Part shown: in pieces, positions 51,300-63,127 of the stretch | Layout of the letters: each line of letters starts with the position of its first letter | Position numbering within the stretch: position 1 is the stretch's first letter | Source of the DNA: Dromaius novaehollandiae | Lineage: Eukaryota; Chordata; Aves; Casuariiformes; Dromaiidae | DNA length: 64,000 bases | Assembly (NCBI RefSeq): GCF_036370855.1 | Contig: NC_088099.1 | Location: forward strand, 152,105,517 to 152,169,516 | Direction: 5' to 3' | Notes under the pieces: model-generated | Seen by the model: only the letters and a program-made list of their open reading frames with translations | What the model was told of the DNA's origin: nothing | The model's database searches: none | Made by a program: the position numbers and the translations under genes

Positions 51300-52345
51300 G
51301 GTAGACTACCAGGGAGACCATAGGGTCTGGGGTCAATTGGGAGACCCTTCTGTGCCTGTGTGTGTGTCTCTAAGGGCAAGACCACAGGGGAACTGGCTAC
51401 TGGAGGGACCAAGGGAGCCCTTGACGACTGCTGGAGGGATCGTGGGGGGCAAGGGGGAAGTTTGTATTTGTGCTTAGGTGTCTCTAACGGTGAGACCACA
51501 GGGGAGTTGGCTGCCATGGGGACCAGGGGAGTCGCAGCTGACTGCCAGGGAGACTATGAGGTCTGGACTTTGACCGAGACCCCTTTGTGTATGAGTCTGG
51601 TGTGTGTGTGTGTCTCTAGGGGTGAAGCACCTGGAAGAGCAAGGATCCAGGACAGCTGGATCAGGTGGACTAGGTATCCAAGCACAGCTACTGGATGGAT
51701 CCACAGTGTGTTTGTGTGTGTGTGCGTGCGTGTGCGTGTGTGTGTGTAGTCTGAGTAGCAGCAACTGGAGAGGGGCTGCAGGCCTTTAGGGCTTGTATGT
51801 CCAGGTGCCAGCAACTGCTGAGAGCAGGGACCCAGGGCCAGCTGCTGGAGGGATCCACCTTGTACATATGTATATGCATGTGCCACTGATGGACTTTCCT
51901 CCTGACTGGCAAGAGAGGGGAACAGGATGAGGCTGTTGATGCTGTTTGTGTCTGCCAGCATTGATCTGTGTGGCCAGCTGTGTATATGCATGCATATATA
52001 TATATGTTGTGTACGTGTGTTTCTGTGGGGGCATGCTGGGAATACATTCTCAGCCTTGCTACTGGCTGGACCTGGGGACATGGAGCTGCAGCAGCCTTGT
52101 CCCATCAGGCAACTGGGTTCGGCCTCCTCACCTGGCAGCTCATGCCTGTGTGAGTGCTGCTGGTGGTTGGGTGGGTGCTGGGAAGGGCGCTGCTCTCTGT
52201 CTGCACTGACCTGTGTCTGGCCATTTGCATATTGTCCCTGTGTGTGTGTGTATCTGCATTTTTGGAATGTGTGCTCAGCCTCGCTACTGCTTGCACCTGC
52301 AAACGGGAACAGCAGCAAAAAGACTGGAGAGGACAATTCCTCAAT
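51300..52345. repeat. Degenerate GT-rich tandem repeat array (unit about 240 bp)
   Basis: Related blocks recur along this kilobase. GACTACCAGGGAGACCATAG at 51304 recurs as GACTGCCAGGGAGACTATGA at 51540 (236 bp). Within the unit GTGTCTCTAAGGGCAAGACC recurs as GTGTCTCTAACGGTGAGACC after about 115 bp, suggesting two half-units. In the right half TCTGCCAGCATTGATCTGTG at 51951 recurs as TCTGCACTGACCTGTGTCTG near 52200 (about 249 bp), and CAGCCTTGCTACTGGCTGGA at 52051 recurs as CAGCCTCGCTACTGCTTGCA at 52276 (225 bp). Each unit carries a GT microsatellite, the longest at 51707-51747. The array is much richer in G and C than its surroundings and stop-poor, so long open frames occur on both strands. 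These, including 274 codons on the minus strand at 51554-52378, are by-products. Confidence 0.8.
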
Positions 52346-53229
52346 TTCCTTGAAGTCCACTGGATTTGGCCTGACCATAACAATATTATTAAGTATTGAT
52401 ACATTAATTATAAAACAATTACCTCTTCCTTAATTTAAATAAGAATTGTGCTCTAAGAGGTGTCAAGAAATTGCCATCGTTCTGTCTGAAAATACATTAA
52501 ATATTTGTGGAATAAGATTTTATATTTCTGAAAAAGTAAGCCACTGTAAACCTGCTTTTGGGAGTTAGTCACAATTATGAGTCAATACCATACTACTTAT
52601 TGCACAGTAAGATCTGGTAAACAAATTGACTCATAACTTAACTGGTTGTCCTTGGTTTTGACTGTGACATTCCTAACACCATATATCTTTATACAAGATA
52701 CATTTTTATCCACTAACGCCTTTGGAACAAAGGACAATGAAGCATTAGAGCTTGAAGTGGAGAGGATTTGCACCAGAATAGCTAATACTGAAGTACTGAG
52801 GCAGATAGAAGAAATGCAGACCTTTTGATGAAGCACATTTTTTTGAGGTTCTGTTACATTTCATATTATTGGTCTTTGAACGCCAGTTACAGCAAATAGT
52901 AAATAATATCCATGTCTGTCTTCAGATAGTTTTACCTTTCTTTTCTTGTCAAAAGCAGAATGTCAAGAGGGTTTAAGAGAGAGAGAAAATACCTAGATAT
53001 AGGATATTGCAGAAACAGAACTAATACATATGAAATCTTGGGAATGGCAAAAACAAACAAACAAGCAAACAAACAGAAAGCCACAACTGACTGTAGAGGT
53101 GCCAAGATATTATCCCAGGCTGAGGATATCCAAGATAGAGTATTTTATAGTCCCACTCCCTATGATTTCTATTATGTTTTTAAGTCACTAGATTTATTAT
53201 GACATTACTGAGGTAATGTTATTTATAGG
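52346..53229. other. AT-rich non-coding stretch
   Basis: No recognised repeat family. An AAAC tetranucleotide run lies at 53049-53076. A plus-strand open frame at 52646-52828 ends in a charged, helix-like stretch (NEALELEVERICTRIANTEV) that looks more protein-like than its neighbours, but I cannot match it to a family. Confidence 0.5.
53049..53076. repeat. AAAC tetranucleotide repeat
   Basis: About six AAAC units with one G interruption. Confidence 0.85.
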
Positions 53230-53900
53230 AAATAATCCAGTGCTTTCTTAGCCTTTGTTTTGTTCTGCTAATGTCCTCTTACAAGACAGGTTTTCTATTT
53301 TCTAGTCGCCCTGCCTGTTTTTCCTCCACTTGTTCCAGCTGAATTCCTCTTCCTTGATCACAGAGAACCAGACCCGTACACAGAAATTCAAATGAGCTCT
53401 TGGTGGTCCCTTTACAAACATGCAGCCCTTCTCACTTCCTCATGAAAGTATCTTTCTTGGAGGATGCTAGCTGTATGACATTCTTTTGTCAACAAGCACA
53501 CCCATATCCTTTTCCTACTCAATTATTTCCAATTAATGCATTTTTAATAGACCCTGAGACTGTAAATTTGCATTTCTTATAATTGAATTTTATCGTCTGT
53601 TTCTCCAGTTGTCCCTCCTCTGTGATATCCTGTTTCTCCTCTGTTTTGATAAAGTGTCTCAACTTCATGCCATCAGGAGATTTCATAACCACATTGCTAA
53701 TTTTGTACCATGGTTACTAATTGAAATATTAACGCCAAGCTAGATGGATCCTCGTAGAAATTGCCAGTATTCTCATTCTAAGGTGATCCTTTCCATGTTA
53801 TTGCTACCTGTTAAGCCATCTCCTCGTATTTCATCTATGGGTCTTCTCTAGTTTTATTAATAGTTTTACCCACTGTTCTGTAGCACATGGCTTCACTGAC
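53230..53900 (-). mobile_element. Ancient CR1-like LINE remnant
   Basis: Plus-strand words match the antisense of conserved CR1 ORF2 segments in the right order. TCTTACAAGACAGGTTTTCT near 53277 is followed by GCACACCCATATCCTTTTCC, TTGAATTTTATCGTCTGTTT near 53584, TTTCTCCAGTTGTCCCTCCT near 53600 and CTTCATGCCATCAGGAGATT. The last block corresponds to the usual TTGTATCATCTGCAAATTT. No open frame survives and no CR1 3' end is attached, so both ends are uncertain; some homology may continue to about 54700. It is comparable in age to the remnant at 23605-24980. Confidence 0.55.
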
Positions 53901-56469
53901 ATACAGACAGATAAGTTCCAAAATATTTCAATTGTCTAGAAAAAAAATTTCTTTTTGGTCTCCTATGTCTCAAGTCACTTTTTCTTTAAAAATCTGTTTT
54001 TAAACTTGACATCCTATTAGGCCATATTTATAATTTGGAGTTGTCCAGATCACCTTCCCTGTCTCTGGAAATATATTTACTGCTATACATTTCTAGGCTA
54101 TTAAGCAGACTTGACCAATTTATGAACAGTTTCCAGCAGGGCACAAAATTCTTTCAGTTCTGAATGGAGATTGTCCTTAATGTCCTTAATGACTAAGTTT
54201 TTTTAGTTCTTTTTAACTGAACAGAAATATTTGTTTAGCTTTAGTAACACTCGGAAAGTATCCTCAGTTTCGAATTGATCTTCTCATCCCCAGTTCTTCT
54301 CTGCTAGATGCACACCTAGTTACACGACTTCTGTTAATATGTTTTCAAGATTTAACATCTGCAGTTCTCACTTTATGCTACCTCTGGACCTCTAAGACAT
54401 AACTTTCTTTACTGAAAGACTTTTTTTTCCCGTCTCTATAAACTCTGATTATTCCTAGTAATTTTCTTGCAGCAGCTCTTTATTTAGGTACATAATGTAT
54501 ACATTACTCACTTGTTATTTTTCCTCTGTGCTTGGAATACAGATACCAGACAGTACTTTGACTAGATGAAGTTCTAGGCCTCTCTCCATTTTCAAGTCCC
54601 TGAAAACTGCCATTTTAATGGCTTCAGGTCAGCACATCTGTTTAGAATTATTAAACTTGCAAAATTGAGATGATGGAAAACAAAGTAGACTACTGCAGAA
54701 CTGGGAAAAGCTAAGTACATCTAAGCACAACGTAACATGATTTGAGGAGCAAACTGAAATCTATACTGTTTTCACCCCAAAACAGGGAATACAACAGTTT
54801 GTGACTTTAGGTAATACACAACTTCAGAATTGTCTGTAATATTCTCCTGTGTGAGTCTTCTTCTTCTGACAAAACATATTCTTGTATTCTAAACTGATTA
54901 TTGCCATACTTTTTTGTTTAGTCTTATTACAGCCTATGAAGTTTTAGGTTATATTTGGAAATTTCTCCTGAAGAAAAGAGAACAAAAAAACATTTTGAGC
55001 TGCAGGAATAGGTATGGATGGATGGTTGCCCTGAGCTTACAACACTTTTCACTCTCAGTCAAAAGGTCAAAAAGCATCAAAAGCATCTCTTTCTGTTTTC
55101 CAACAACACAGCAAACACGTGCATGGAATGTACAAACCAAGTTTAAAAGAGATAGGGCAATAGTTAAGGGAAAGAAAGCTACCATATAGTGCATTTGTGC
55201 AGGGAAGTATGTTTTGCAGGCAAGTTTCTAATGCAAGTATATTGTGCATCAGCTGTGCTTTTTTATTAAAATGCCTGAATCTCTGATTCTTTTCTAAGTA
55301 TAGATGAATCATAATACTTACATCTGGAAATATAAGTTGATATTGCATTTGTAAATGCTATTTATATTACAGTATTAATATACTTCTGAGATAAATCTGC
55401 AAGATAAAGTAGCCAAGTCTACGGTAACACAAATTAGGAAAAACTGTGTGGAATGGTGTTATATGTCAGTTATTCTTACAGTACTCATAGTAAGAGTGAG
55501 ATGGTTTGGATCATTCCTTCCTTGAATCAAGATCTATAATTATCCATATACCAATTTAGATTAAAAAAAATACAATTTGCATTTGAAACTAATAGGAGGA
55601 TTTAAAAATAAAACATAAGACTAAGAAGTCTGAGACTACAGATATCATCTTTTTCACTCTTTGCTTATAAAGTAGAAGGCCAGTAATGGAAGCTAATCAT
55701 CTTCAGCTGAGGCCTCTTTTTCAAAAGTGCAAGCCCTATGTTTATTAGATAAAGAACATTTGCTGCCAAGATCATCCTAAAAACAAAACCCTGAAAACAC
55801 ATTTGCATGTTCAAAATAAAGCTGCTTACAATGAAGTTAAGCAAGCTGGAATTATGCAAGAAAATTGCAAAAAGCTCAGAAGATATCCAACAGAAAAGAG
55901 AAAAACTGCTAACACAGAGATGGAAAAAGTGTTAAAATTAACATTACACTAAATTTTTTGCTATTGTCAACCAGTTGCATGGCTGATTAACGTTTAATGC
56001 TTGTTCTTACAGCCTGCATTATAGTTCAGCTTGTTTCAAAAGAAATGTAATCACACTGTATATAATTAGTTACAAGCCATAGGGGTACAGCTGTTAGGAA
56101 GATTATGTATTAGGAAGCTAGTAGTAATAGGGACGAGTAATGTCAATACATTTCTTATTCTAAACTATGCTGCTAATGCACTCTTATTCTGCAAGTGTTC
56201 AGAATATTGATACTTCTCAATTGTCTTAATATGCCGTGCTGAATAGTGCTACACAGGTATAGAAGCAGTATTTTAGTATTTTATATAATGCTATAGTTAA
56301 CTGTACCATCTTCCCCTCTTCATATAGCTAGATGCTATATATATACTTAATCTTGTAAATGTAAATGTAAAATCTACATGTGGGTTTGTGGGGTTTTTTA
56401 TAAGTGGATGGAGAAAATCTAGAAATAAGACCTTTCTTTCTGTACTTGCACGCCTTTTTCACTTTCCCA
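53901..56469. other. AT-rich non-coding stretch
   Basis: No gene recognised. The part up to about 54700 could be a further decayed extension of the ancient CR1, which I cannot establish. The rest is AT-rich with short, motif-free open frames. Confidence 0.5.
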
Positions 56470-56935
56470 CAGCTTCTTTCAACATGACGCCAAGGAACAG
56501 CACGGGCAGGCTGCTCTGACAGCACTGGTGAGCCAGGGGGAGCGAGTCTCAGCAGGGCAGCGCCGGACCCAGGGGGGCACAGTTCTGCAGCCCTAGGACA
56601 GCCACCAGCCTCCAGCAAGAGTTGGTCCTCCACAAAATCGGCGTTCACCCTGCCAGCCTGCAGTGCAAGGCAAGCCCAAGGCAGAAGGTCCAGGCTGTGG
56701 GTTGGGTTGTGGGCAGGATCAGGGAGGTACAAGAGCAGGCACAGGCAGAGCTGCAGTGTGGGTCAGGCAGAGACACAGGGCGAGCTCCGGAGCAGCTCCC
56801 AAGCAAAGGAGAGGCTGAAGTCCGCGGAGGCTGCTCAAGGACTGGCACTTGCACCGTGTCTGAGCTGGCACTGAGCCCAGGCCACCGATCCTCCATGGGG
56901 AGGGGAATGCAGTCATGGCCCTGACACACAATCGG
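56470..56935. other. GC-rich, CpG-bearing island of unknown origin
   Basis: About 450 bp of clearly GC-rich sequence with roughly 13 CpG dinucleotides, set abruptly in AT-rich DNA. It has open frames of about 80-130 codons on both strands, as expected for stop-poor GC-rich DNA, and none has a recognisable domain. The left edge follows a pyrimidine-rich tract ending CTTTCCCACAG at about 56471, and CACTGGTGAGCC near 56525 resembles a splice donor. The right edge is followed by TTTTCTTTCAG at 56937-56947. It could be a CpG-island remnant, an unrecognised LTR or retrocopy, or part of a non-coding transcript; I cannot choose. Confidence 0.5.
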
Positions 56936-57784
56936 TTTTCTTTCAGAAGACTCTTCAAAAACAGTGATCCATATTATAACAAATTAAATCCTTTTGGAAA
57001 GCTGATGTGTTACTCTAATCTCCTGAGAATCCTTGACACATTTTAATGGATTGCTAAATACAATTGATTAGAACAAAGAGCTGCATCAGAAAAACGCCTG
57101 CATGAGGTACACAGTTATAATACTGTGGCTTATACATTATCAGTGATTTAAAAAAAAAAAACAAAAAAACAAAAAAATAAAAAAACAGTCCTTCTTGGTA
57201 ACTCATAATTCAATCAATGCAATTAAAATTCTCCTGTTACAAGCCCACACAAGAACAAAACATGCCACAAGTTACATCAAAATATATATCTTTCTAAAGA
57301 CTCAGTCTTGAGTGCTCATCCAGCTTAAATAGCAATTCTAGAAGTGGTGAGAAAACAGATTAGTTTTTTATTTTTGATTGTTTAGCCAGCAGGAGTCAAT
57401 TCACTGAAAATTAAGTTTAGACAGGAGCTGATATGCCAGTTTTGAAAAGGGTTCTGAACCTTAGCTATGTCTTTTGGAAAGCCACGGCATTGCCCTACGG
57501 TGATTAGGGAAGTCATGAGATAAATGGGAAATCCAAGTTTGTGCTCCGAATCCAGGTTCTTGTACTTGTTCTGTTGCAAATGGAATGGCCATAATTTATT
57601 CCGAAACATTCGATATCGATAGTTAGCGTGTTTCTGTAGGATGCTAAACACTGAAATGCAAACCTCTGGTTTATATCAGAGAAAACACAGCTTTTGAGCT
57701 TGATACCAAACTTCCGTACTAAACGTCTTCAGCATGAAGTATGCTGCACTGAATTGACCTCTGGGCTATTTTTTATCCAGCTGA

Positions 57785-57820
57785 TGTGTTTGTGTGTGTG
57801 CGTGTGTGCATGTGTGTGTG
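57785..57820. repeat. GT microsatellite
   Basis: About 18 GT-type dinucleotides with CG and CA interruptions. Confidence 0.9.
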
Positions 57821-59400
57821 ATGCAGAATAAGAAATTTTTACAATCTCAGAAAACTTACTTAAGGAAGATGGAAAAAAAAATTTCCAGCTCAGCTCCTTT
57901 TGGTGACAATGAAAACATACGTATATGATAGCATTTCAGAATAAGCATGAGAAAGACACTGAGAAAGACATATGATAGATAGAAATAAAAGTCTACAATA
58001 TAATGTAAATTGGAAAAAAACCCTAGTACTTACAAAAAGTACTTGAAAAGGAAGAAAGGGGAAAAATACCTTTAGTTTTCAGAGCTTCTGTTACTGCATA
58101 TAACATATTCATCCAGTTTTCTTTAACAAGCCAATCCGACTTCACTGAACCTTCAAAAACAAAATTAAAGACAATGAACCATTTTAAATGGATGCTATCA
58201 TGCTCAATATACTGAATCTTAGAAAATAATTACTTGTCTTGCTGAGAAGACAGCTGCAGGCAATGCAACACTTCAGTGTTGGAAGATACTGTCTTCCACA
58301 GACTACATAACCATGTAAAAGCCAGTTTCCTTGCTCTGTAGTAGATAATATCCAGTTTGACATCATAACTTCTTGCTTTAAATTATATACTAGTGTCAAT
58401 GAAAATGACATGTACAACATCATTTTACTGTTTAGAGACCATTCTCATGATCACATCTATTCAGTGTTACTAGGAAAACAAAATGAGATAAAATACATAC
58501 AAATGCATAGTTAGATCCCAACTAGCCCTATCACAACACAGTTCTTTCATTTACATGAATGTGAAGCTTATTGCAGAATATGAATAATCTTATATCTGGC
58601 CTTTTATCAATATAGATAAAGTTTTCATTTACTGACTATTAGGAGAGTTGCCTATGAGTGTAGTTTCTAGATATACTAACAAAAATCTTTTTAAAATTTG
58701 TGAAATTTCATAAACTAAGTTCATTTGAACATACATCTAAAAAGGCCTCAAACATAACATTTATAAATGAAACACATATCACAGTAAAACCATATGATAG
58801 TGTTTTTTGCTGTGAGTATGCATTTATTGTCCTTGCTTAATAAAGAGAGATAGAATAAGTACTATCATATTATTAATTTGTGTGATGATCATAACAAAGT
58901 CACTACTTCTGGAAAATGATGTTTAGGGTAATAGATACACCAGCTGTATCATATTCAGCATAGATCACCAGCTATGGAATACTCCATAAGTCTATTAATA
59001 TCCTCTTGCTCTTAAAATCATTTTCATGATTCTTGTTTTGCCTTTTTTAGTTATTCTGGTATTTCCTGTATAGTTTCTATATAAAATTACTATCACTTTT
59101 TATCATTTAATTATACCGTATAGCACCGACTCCCCAAATGAAAGGCATAGTTCCTTTAGCAAGATTGTCATAACTGTGTAGTACTCTGTTTTGATATGGG
59201 GCAGTTTTACAAGCAGAATTGTAGGATAGGGACTAATTTACTATGCAGTCAATTGCTGCCCTCCAACAGTGGTATTTAATTAAAGATATTAGACTATACA
59301 TTTATCAATTATAAACTCATCATTAACTTTATTTAGAAGATTTATGAGGCATTACTTTGTATTCCTTTTGTATTCAGCTGAAAGAGATCAGGAATAAATA

Positions 59401-59428
59401 CCCCCCCCCCCAAAAAAAAAAAAAAAAA
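59401..59428. repeat. Adjacent poly-C and poly-A tracts
   Basis: Eleven C followed directly by 17 A. Prone to slippage and sequencing error. Confidence 0.9.
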
Positions 59429-60386
59429 GTTAGTCACTGCAGTTTTTCCTAAAATGTTATTTGCAGCTCTCTTGGGATTTGCAGGCATGTGATGGTGTTC
59501 TCTTGAGAGATACCTTGTCTCCAGTACCTAAATAAAATTAGGAAAAGATATAAGGTCATTAAAACTTTCCAAATATTATGTTGCTATGTATACATTTCAG
59601 TTAGCATTGAGAAGGCAGAGAGAGGATGGCTGTGGGTCATAAGAGACTCGAACACTGGGGACAAGAAGATAATTTCCTTATTAAGATACAGTCAGTACTA
59701 TGAAATTGGTGGAAAGCCCCATTTTCTGAATTATTCGCTATGAAAGCTTCTAATTAGAATGCCAGCAATTAATCAAGAACTATATAACCATTCTATTTAA
59801 AACTTACAAGTTAAGCTTTTTCAGAGTTTTACTAATTAAGTGAAAATTATAGGTAGAGTTCAAACACTTTGAACATTCTTTTTTGCACAAATATTGCTCA
59901 GAATGCATTTTTTACATTCCAATAGACTAAAAATATGTAAATTCAGTTTTTGTCATAACTTTCCTCATATTCTGTCTAGTCTTGCTACAGAGAAAAAAAT
60001 GGTTTAGAAGGGTTGAAAGTATGATGAGACTAATAGGGGATGTTCTAGCACTTAATTTTAGGCACATAATTTATTCTGGCTACTGACTCCTTGAACACAC
60101 AGAAACACTTTAAAATACAGAAGTGCCACTGGTTATCCATATAGGATGCCTAATATACCCGAGAGGATCTTAAATTTGAGGGATTAGATATTGTATATGG
60201 GTCTATTCCTGTGCTGAATTTGTGAACAGACCAGTTGTCAGTCTTTGTGTTTATCAGAAGATGTAGAGGAAATAGCAAATTGACTATATCTCCCAGACAT
60301 ATCTATTGCATAAAGCCCAGGTTAATGCATGGCTCTCCACGGTCTGACTGTTTCATTCACCACTGCGGAATATCTGCTATACAAGG

Positions 60387-60728
60387 TGTGACCACAAGGT
60401 GGGCAAGAGAGGGTCAGACACCAGTGGAGAGAGACACTCAAAGTTTGTGAGGGGTTAAAAAGGACAGATTTAATAAAGGACTGACACTCCAAGCTGCGTG
60501 GTGAGCCCCCTGCGAACCACAGGGAGGAGTTGCCAGTGGGATGCTGCTGGACGCACGTGCTGGACGCAAGGGGTGGATGCCCAGGTGAGATTCCCCCTGT
60601 GTATCCCAAGGGCCCCCTTTTTTCTACTAGAATGATTTCCTTATTTCAGCTGTGCTAACCTTGAGTAGCTACTGTCCGGGAAGCAGCTAGATGTTGTTGA
60701 CAAACCAGAATATGCTTGCCTGGCCCCA
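60387..60728 (-). mobile_element. Possible short solo LTR (class-I type)
   Basis: A 342-bp segment, richer in G and C than its flanks, has TG at its left end (TGTGACCACAAGG) and CA at its right end (CTGGCCCCA). The four bases AAGG flank both sides (60383-60386 and 60729-60732), a 4-bp target duplication typical of class I endogenous retroviruses. On the minus strand ATTAAA, a variant polyadenylation signal, occurs near 60468. There is no second copy here for comparison and 4-bp matches arise easily by chance, so this is a hypothesis. Short open frames on both strands cross the ends and are not genes. Confidence 0.35.
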
Positions 60729-60732
60729 AAGG

Positions 60733-61279
60733 CAATTTGGTCAGTGTGCAGTTTCACATGCTGGGGCTGCTACCACATACTCTGCCCATCACTGACTCCT
60801 CACCAGCTATTCCGTAGGTGTTCTCACTACACTAGGTTTTTGTAGTTCTTTGGAGCCACACGTCCCTGAATTTACCTTGTGTATTTCCTTTCAAGAGCCC
60901 ATGAAATATCACTGTTATATGCTCAGTCACGTTTGTAGGCCTTTTTTGTCCTTAAGATACCAAAAGCATTGAACCTCACCTTCCTGAAAATGCACAATGT
61001 TAGAGGAAATTGATGCTTTACAAAAGGACGCACAACCAGCACAAATTATATTATAAAGGATCATGAGGAACCTTCCCAATGGAGAAGGGAGCAATAGAGA
61101 GGCAATAAAATTCTTTCCTGTATGTTTGGCTCCAGAGAGCTCCAAAGAGCTCTAGAAAGTTACTCAGGGTCGTGGGAAGGTGAACTATGTCATCCGAAGG
61201 AGACATTCATGTCTGACCAGGGCACATAATGGGCAATTAATAGACATAATAAAATGATGTGATCATTATAAGTCAGAAG
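60733..61279. other. Unassigned non-coding stretch
   Basis: No gene recognised. The part 60733-60900 is still fairly GC-rich, so the element at 60387 could extend further right than proposed. Confidence 0.5.
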
Positions 61280-61587
61280 GGAGACCTTGGGACTCTAATA
61301 GATAGTTTCATGTAAACATCAACTCAGTTTTCAGTAGTAATCAATAAGGCAAATAATAAGAGTAATTTGGAATGGAACAGAGAAGATCTTTATTATAAAG
61401 CATAGTTTACTTCAAACTGAGTACATTCTGTAGCACTGCAAAAATTTTGGGCAAGACTAACAAAAATGATTAAAATGATTATGGCATCAAAAGTATCATA
61501 GCTCACTCTGGTTTGAGCAGTAGGTTGGATTATAGACATCCTGGTGTCCCTTCCAACTTGAATTATCCTGTGATACTATGAATTGTA
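61280..61587 (+). mobile_element. Old CR1 LINE 3' fragment
   Basis: The right end is a diverged CR1 3' terminus on the plus strand (GAGCAGTAGGTTGGATTATA, GGTGTCCCTTCCAACTTGAA, TTATCCTGTGATACTATGAAT). To the left, CTTGGGACTCTAATAGATAG near 61288 and ATCAATAAGGCAAATAATAA resemble the CR1 ORF2 block coding for LGVLVDNK and AKKAN. The two blocks are closer together than in a full CR1, so sequence is missing between them. Confidence 0.6.
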
Positions 61588-63127
61588 GTTTTTCAAATAT
61601 CAACCATAGGACAGGCCAGAGTTTTTAGCAGATATAAGCAGAAATATGACACAAGCATGGGAATCTATTAACTAACAATTAATTATTAACTGACAATTTC
61701 CTTTTTGTGAGGAAAGCATTGCTGGCATCTTTAAGACACACAATCTGATGACAAACAAGACCCAGTAAGAGATCTATGATAGAATAAGTCACAACAAAAT
61801 CTAGGGAAGGAGATCATGAGGCCAAGGTCCTGGTAACCAACAGCATAAATAAATAACTTTAGAAGCTGCAAGGGAGACAGATCAATCATTAAGGAGACAT
61901 TCACTGAGACCGAAGTTAGACTGAAGCTCTATTACTTGGGGAACCCTGGATGAGTCAATGTTCGTAGGAAACTGATAAGGCTACACTAAATAGGGCCTGT
62001 AGGCAAATGTTTTGTCTGTCAAGATGTTTATAATCAGGTCTACAGTCTAGATTTCATAATGTGATTGCAGGGCACAGAGACTATAATTTATCAAATGTAT
62101 ATGTCCCATGCTAGATGATGATCGAAGCAAATACTTTTATGTGTTTAGACTTTCCATCTTGCGCAATGAGGAACAGAGGAATGGAGACTGAAAGGAATAA
62201 CAGAACCGCTAAAATTACTGTCACTGAAAAGCACAATGAAGTAATGGGTTTTCAAGAAGTTTGGATCTTTGAGTTAGTTATAGTATGGCTACAGGAAAAA
62301 AAAAAAAAAAAAAAGAGCAACAAAAACTCCAGAGATCTACTAGTATCCACATATTCATCTCATAAAAAGGCATTAGGGTTAAACCATCTCGAAGCTGTCT
62401 CTTCAATTATTTTAAAAGGCTAAAAGCAGGATGATCTTTTTCTAAGGCCTTGTTATACTGTATAGTCCCTGCAGGTGAAAAAAGATAATCAGACTGACAA
62501 AATTCGGTGAATGGACAGTTAGTGCTCTGTGCTGCACAAGCCAACAGCCTGGAGACAAGGGAGGAATGTCAAGTCCCGGATCATTATTGCTTCAGTGGGT
62601 TTTTTAACTTGCTTTTTTCAGTTGCATAACACTGATGATATTTTGGATGTCACTTGAATCTATTCTCGTATGCTCAACTTCTCTTGAATGCCTGCTTTAA
62701 GCACTGGAGAAAACTGTGATCTCAGATACAACTGTAAATCAAGAGTAACTCCAGTGCAGGCACTGGAGTGACATAGAGTAAGACCAACCTCAGTCCAGGA
62801 AGGAGCTTACTGAAGATATATATGCTGTGATTTTGTTTAAAAGTCTTTTCTGGCACAGAGATACATGTGGAATTACCTCTAAAGAGTCTTTGTGTAGCTA
62901 TGCAGTATCTCTGCAGCACATGTTGGTTCTTCCTCCCTGTAATCAATGGAGCTATTCTTTCCTGTGTTACTGACTCATCCCGTCTTTCTCCCACTCCTAG
63001 ATCTTCTACTACGCTGGTGTGCCTTTTAAAGAACAGAGAAGCTGAGAAAGGTCTCTAAAAATATCCCTGAGAACTTTCATGCCAGAATAAGACAGGCTTA
63101 TGCATCTCAGTTCCATAGTTTTTTACA
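61588..63127. other. AT-rich non-coding stretch
   Basis: No gene recognised. A 19-base A run at 62296-62314 follows about 180 bp of plus-strand open frame (62115-62423). This could be the A tail of a retrocopy, but the upstream sequence matches nothing I know. Confidence 0.5.

Larger units (their letters stand above)
56936..60386. other. AT-rich non-coding stretch
   Basis: No gene or repeat family recognised. Simple tracts: A-rich run 57150-57186, GT run 57785-57820 and a joined C then A run 59401-59428. Confidence 0.6.

Noticed and set aside
53901..54700. Extension of the ancient CR1 remnant further right
   Set aside because: I could not find ordered CR1 landmarks there with enough clarity, so the feature was stopped at about 53900.
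56328..56732. 134-codon minus-strand open frame in the GC-rich island
   Set aside because: GC-rich DNA is poor in stop codons and several overlapping frames are open here. The frame runs out of the island into AT-rich sequence coding a low-complexity tail.
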